From NCBI GenBank assembly GCA_036768485.1, contig JAVLUZ010000731.1, forward strand, positions 203,711 through 267,710: DNA of 64,000 bases, given 5' to 3'. Position numbers and translations under genes: made by a program. Numbering within the stretch: position 1 is the stretch's first letter; every line of letters begins with the position of its first letter. The notes under the pieces are model-generated. The model saw only the letters and a program-made list of their open reading frames with translations. It was not told where the DNA came from and searched no databases. Of this stretch, positions 63,031 through 64,000 are shown piece after piece. Source of the DNA: Mermis nigrescens. Lineage: Eukaryota; Nematoda; Enoplea; Mermithida; Mermithidae.

Positions 63031-63246
63031 TTCGACGGGCTCCGGCTGCTATTTTTTAAACTTTTCTCCGAAATTTCTCGATTTTCGGCTACTTATCAAC
63101 TGAAACTTGATTTAAAATTCGACGCATCGATGCCCTGAAATCAGAGATCGTATTGCATTAGATCCATAATTGGTGGACTTTCTGAATAAGCTTCAAGACT
63201 GCTCTCTCCCCACAGGAGCATAAATTTTTTGTTTTAATTTGATTTT
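63031..63246 (-). promoter_or_regulatory. Presumed 5' flank of the ABCD gene
   Basis: This 216-bp stretch separates the ABCD start codon from the AATAAA assigned to an upstream gene. It must hold the 5' UTR and part of the promoter if no upstream non-coding exon exists. No TATA box at a convincing distance or other element was recognised. Confidence 0.3.
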
Positions 63247-63252
63247 TTTATT
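63247..63252 (-). terminator. Possible poly(A) signal AATAAA of the upstream gene
   Basis: On the minus strand aataaa lies 65 bases after the stop of the frame at 63317-63518, a usual distance for a 3' end. In an AT-rich region this could be chance. Confidence 0.35.
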
Positions 63253-63316
63253 TCGTTTTGCTGCAAAAAAGCCAAACAATTGACTATGAGAAATTTCCGA
63301 ATTTCGCGGAGTCGAA

Positions 63317-63518
63317 CTATGGATTGTAGATATTCAGAAACCAGCTTTGCAGGGTTGGTAGCTGAAACGATGCATCTTTGTGCAAGGCTTTGATTGAAAT
63401 GAGGTTGGGAAGAAACTTTTTTGATTTTTTTTTAAATTTCTCCTTCACTGAACAATACTTTGTCTCATCAATTTCGGAAACTTTCACCTCCATAACAATA
63501 GGTGAAAGACAAGCTGTG
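63317..63518 (-). CDS. Possible 3'-terminal exon of an unidentified upstream gene
   Basis: On the minus strand a strong acceptor-like stretch (ttttagcttgtatttcacag) precedes an open frame that reads CLSPIVMEVKVSEIDETKYC, then a lysine-rich segment, then QLPTLQSWFLNIYNP and a TAG stop. An AATAAA follows 65 bases later. I do not recognise the protein. If real, this gene would lie head-to-tail with ABCD, about 290 bp away. A chance frame is the main alternative. Confidence 0.3.
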
Positions 63519-63526
63519 AAATACAA

Positions 63527-64000
63527 GCTAAAATCATTGACATTTTGACGTCCTTAGTTGAAATTTGAATTCACGACTGGGATGAGAAATCACCGAAAAA
63601 TAGAAAAAAATACTTAAAATAATAGAAAAATGTAAAATCTTCCATCCCGTGTATTTTTTTACAAAATCATTGACATTTTGTCCTTATATGATAGTTCGAA
63701 TTTCCTTTCAAAATCAAGAAATTGAGGTGAATCGAGGTCTCTGTTGATCACCAAATATTATTAACATATTCTGAATTGTTTTGGTCGCTAGAAAATTCCT
63801 CCAACAGCCTCAAAAAACCCACAAAATCGGGAGAAATCCGTTCCCATTGCTAACGCTACAGTCGTATATATGTTGTCATGTGAGTCGTTTGAAAACTCGT
63901 CGTCTTTTTTTATCGAAAGTTGGATCCTTTTTTGTATTTGCATGTTTTTCACGGACGTTGCAATGCAATAAATGCTTTGATTTGATATGATTTGACTTGG
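63527..64000. other. Right edge of the window, nothing recognised
   Basis: AT-rich. The sequence gacattttgacgtccttagt near 63540 has a decayed partner at 63670 (tgacattttgtccttatatg), a local duplication of about 120-bp spacing. No supported exon. Confidence 0.4.

Noticed and set aside
63781..63990. 69-codon plus-strand frame at the right edge
   Set aside because: No domain, splice or start context; typical chance frame.

Overview
The window is eukaryotic nuclear DNA, AT-rich, with very few long reading frames, GT-AG introns and dense interspersed repeats. The protein it encodes and the repeat load suggest an animal, probably an arthropod. Short TAGGTA/TACCTA-rich stretches would suit a sternorrhynchan insect such as a scale insect or mealybug, but that is a guess. 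No bacterial operon, phage or CRISPR array is present.

The one clear gene fills about four fifths of the window on the minus strand (63030 down to 12089). It is a peroxisomal half-ABC transporter of subfamily D, ALDP type (ABCD1/ABCD2-like). I reconstructed 13 coding exons by conserved protein blocks and GT/AG junctions. All 12 junctions keep the reading frame, giving about 669 codons spread over 50.9 kb, so only about 4% of the locus is coding. The membrane domain lies in exons 1-7. The nucleotide-binding domain lies in exons 8-13: Walker A in exon 9, signature in exon 11, Walker B, D-loop and H-loop in exon 12. One base-level problem exists: exon 3 carries a single-base frameshift, either an assembly error or a real lesion. 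A possible last exon of another minus-strand gene, with an AATAAA signal, lies just upstream at 63317-63518.

The 12 introns and the 12 kb downstream of the stop codon are a mosaic of short DNA transposons. Several families can be bounded by terminal inverted repeats and target-site duplications (TSDs). One is a G/C-rich ~230-290 bp MITE (CACACCTGGG...CCCACCTATG). Another is an element of about 310-480 bp (CACGGTTTTTTTGTA...). A third is a CAGNGGCGGATYTAG hAT-like family. A fourth is a 1.6-1.9 kb element with CA...CC termini. The most striking set is four hAT-like elements of 0.9-2.5 kb. Each has subterminal arrays of a different G/C-rich hexamer (GGTGCC, GGCCCC, GGTTCC, GGGTTC) in inverted orientation, and each is bounded by an 8-9 bp TSD.

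Two large palindromic, Foldback-like elements built of minisatellites (1752-4388 and 26371-28516), several minisatellites and microsatellites, two perfect hairpins and a tRNA-Glu-like relic complete the picture. Nesting is deep: at 39655-42958 one element sits inside another inside a third.
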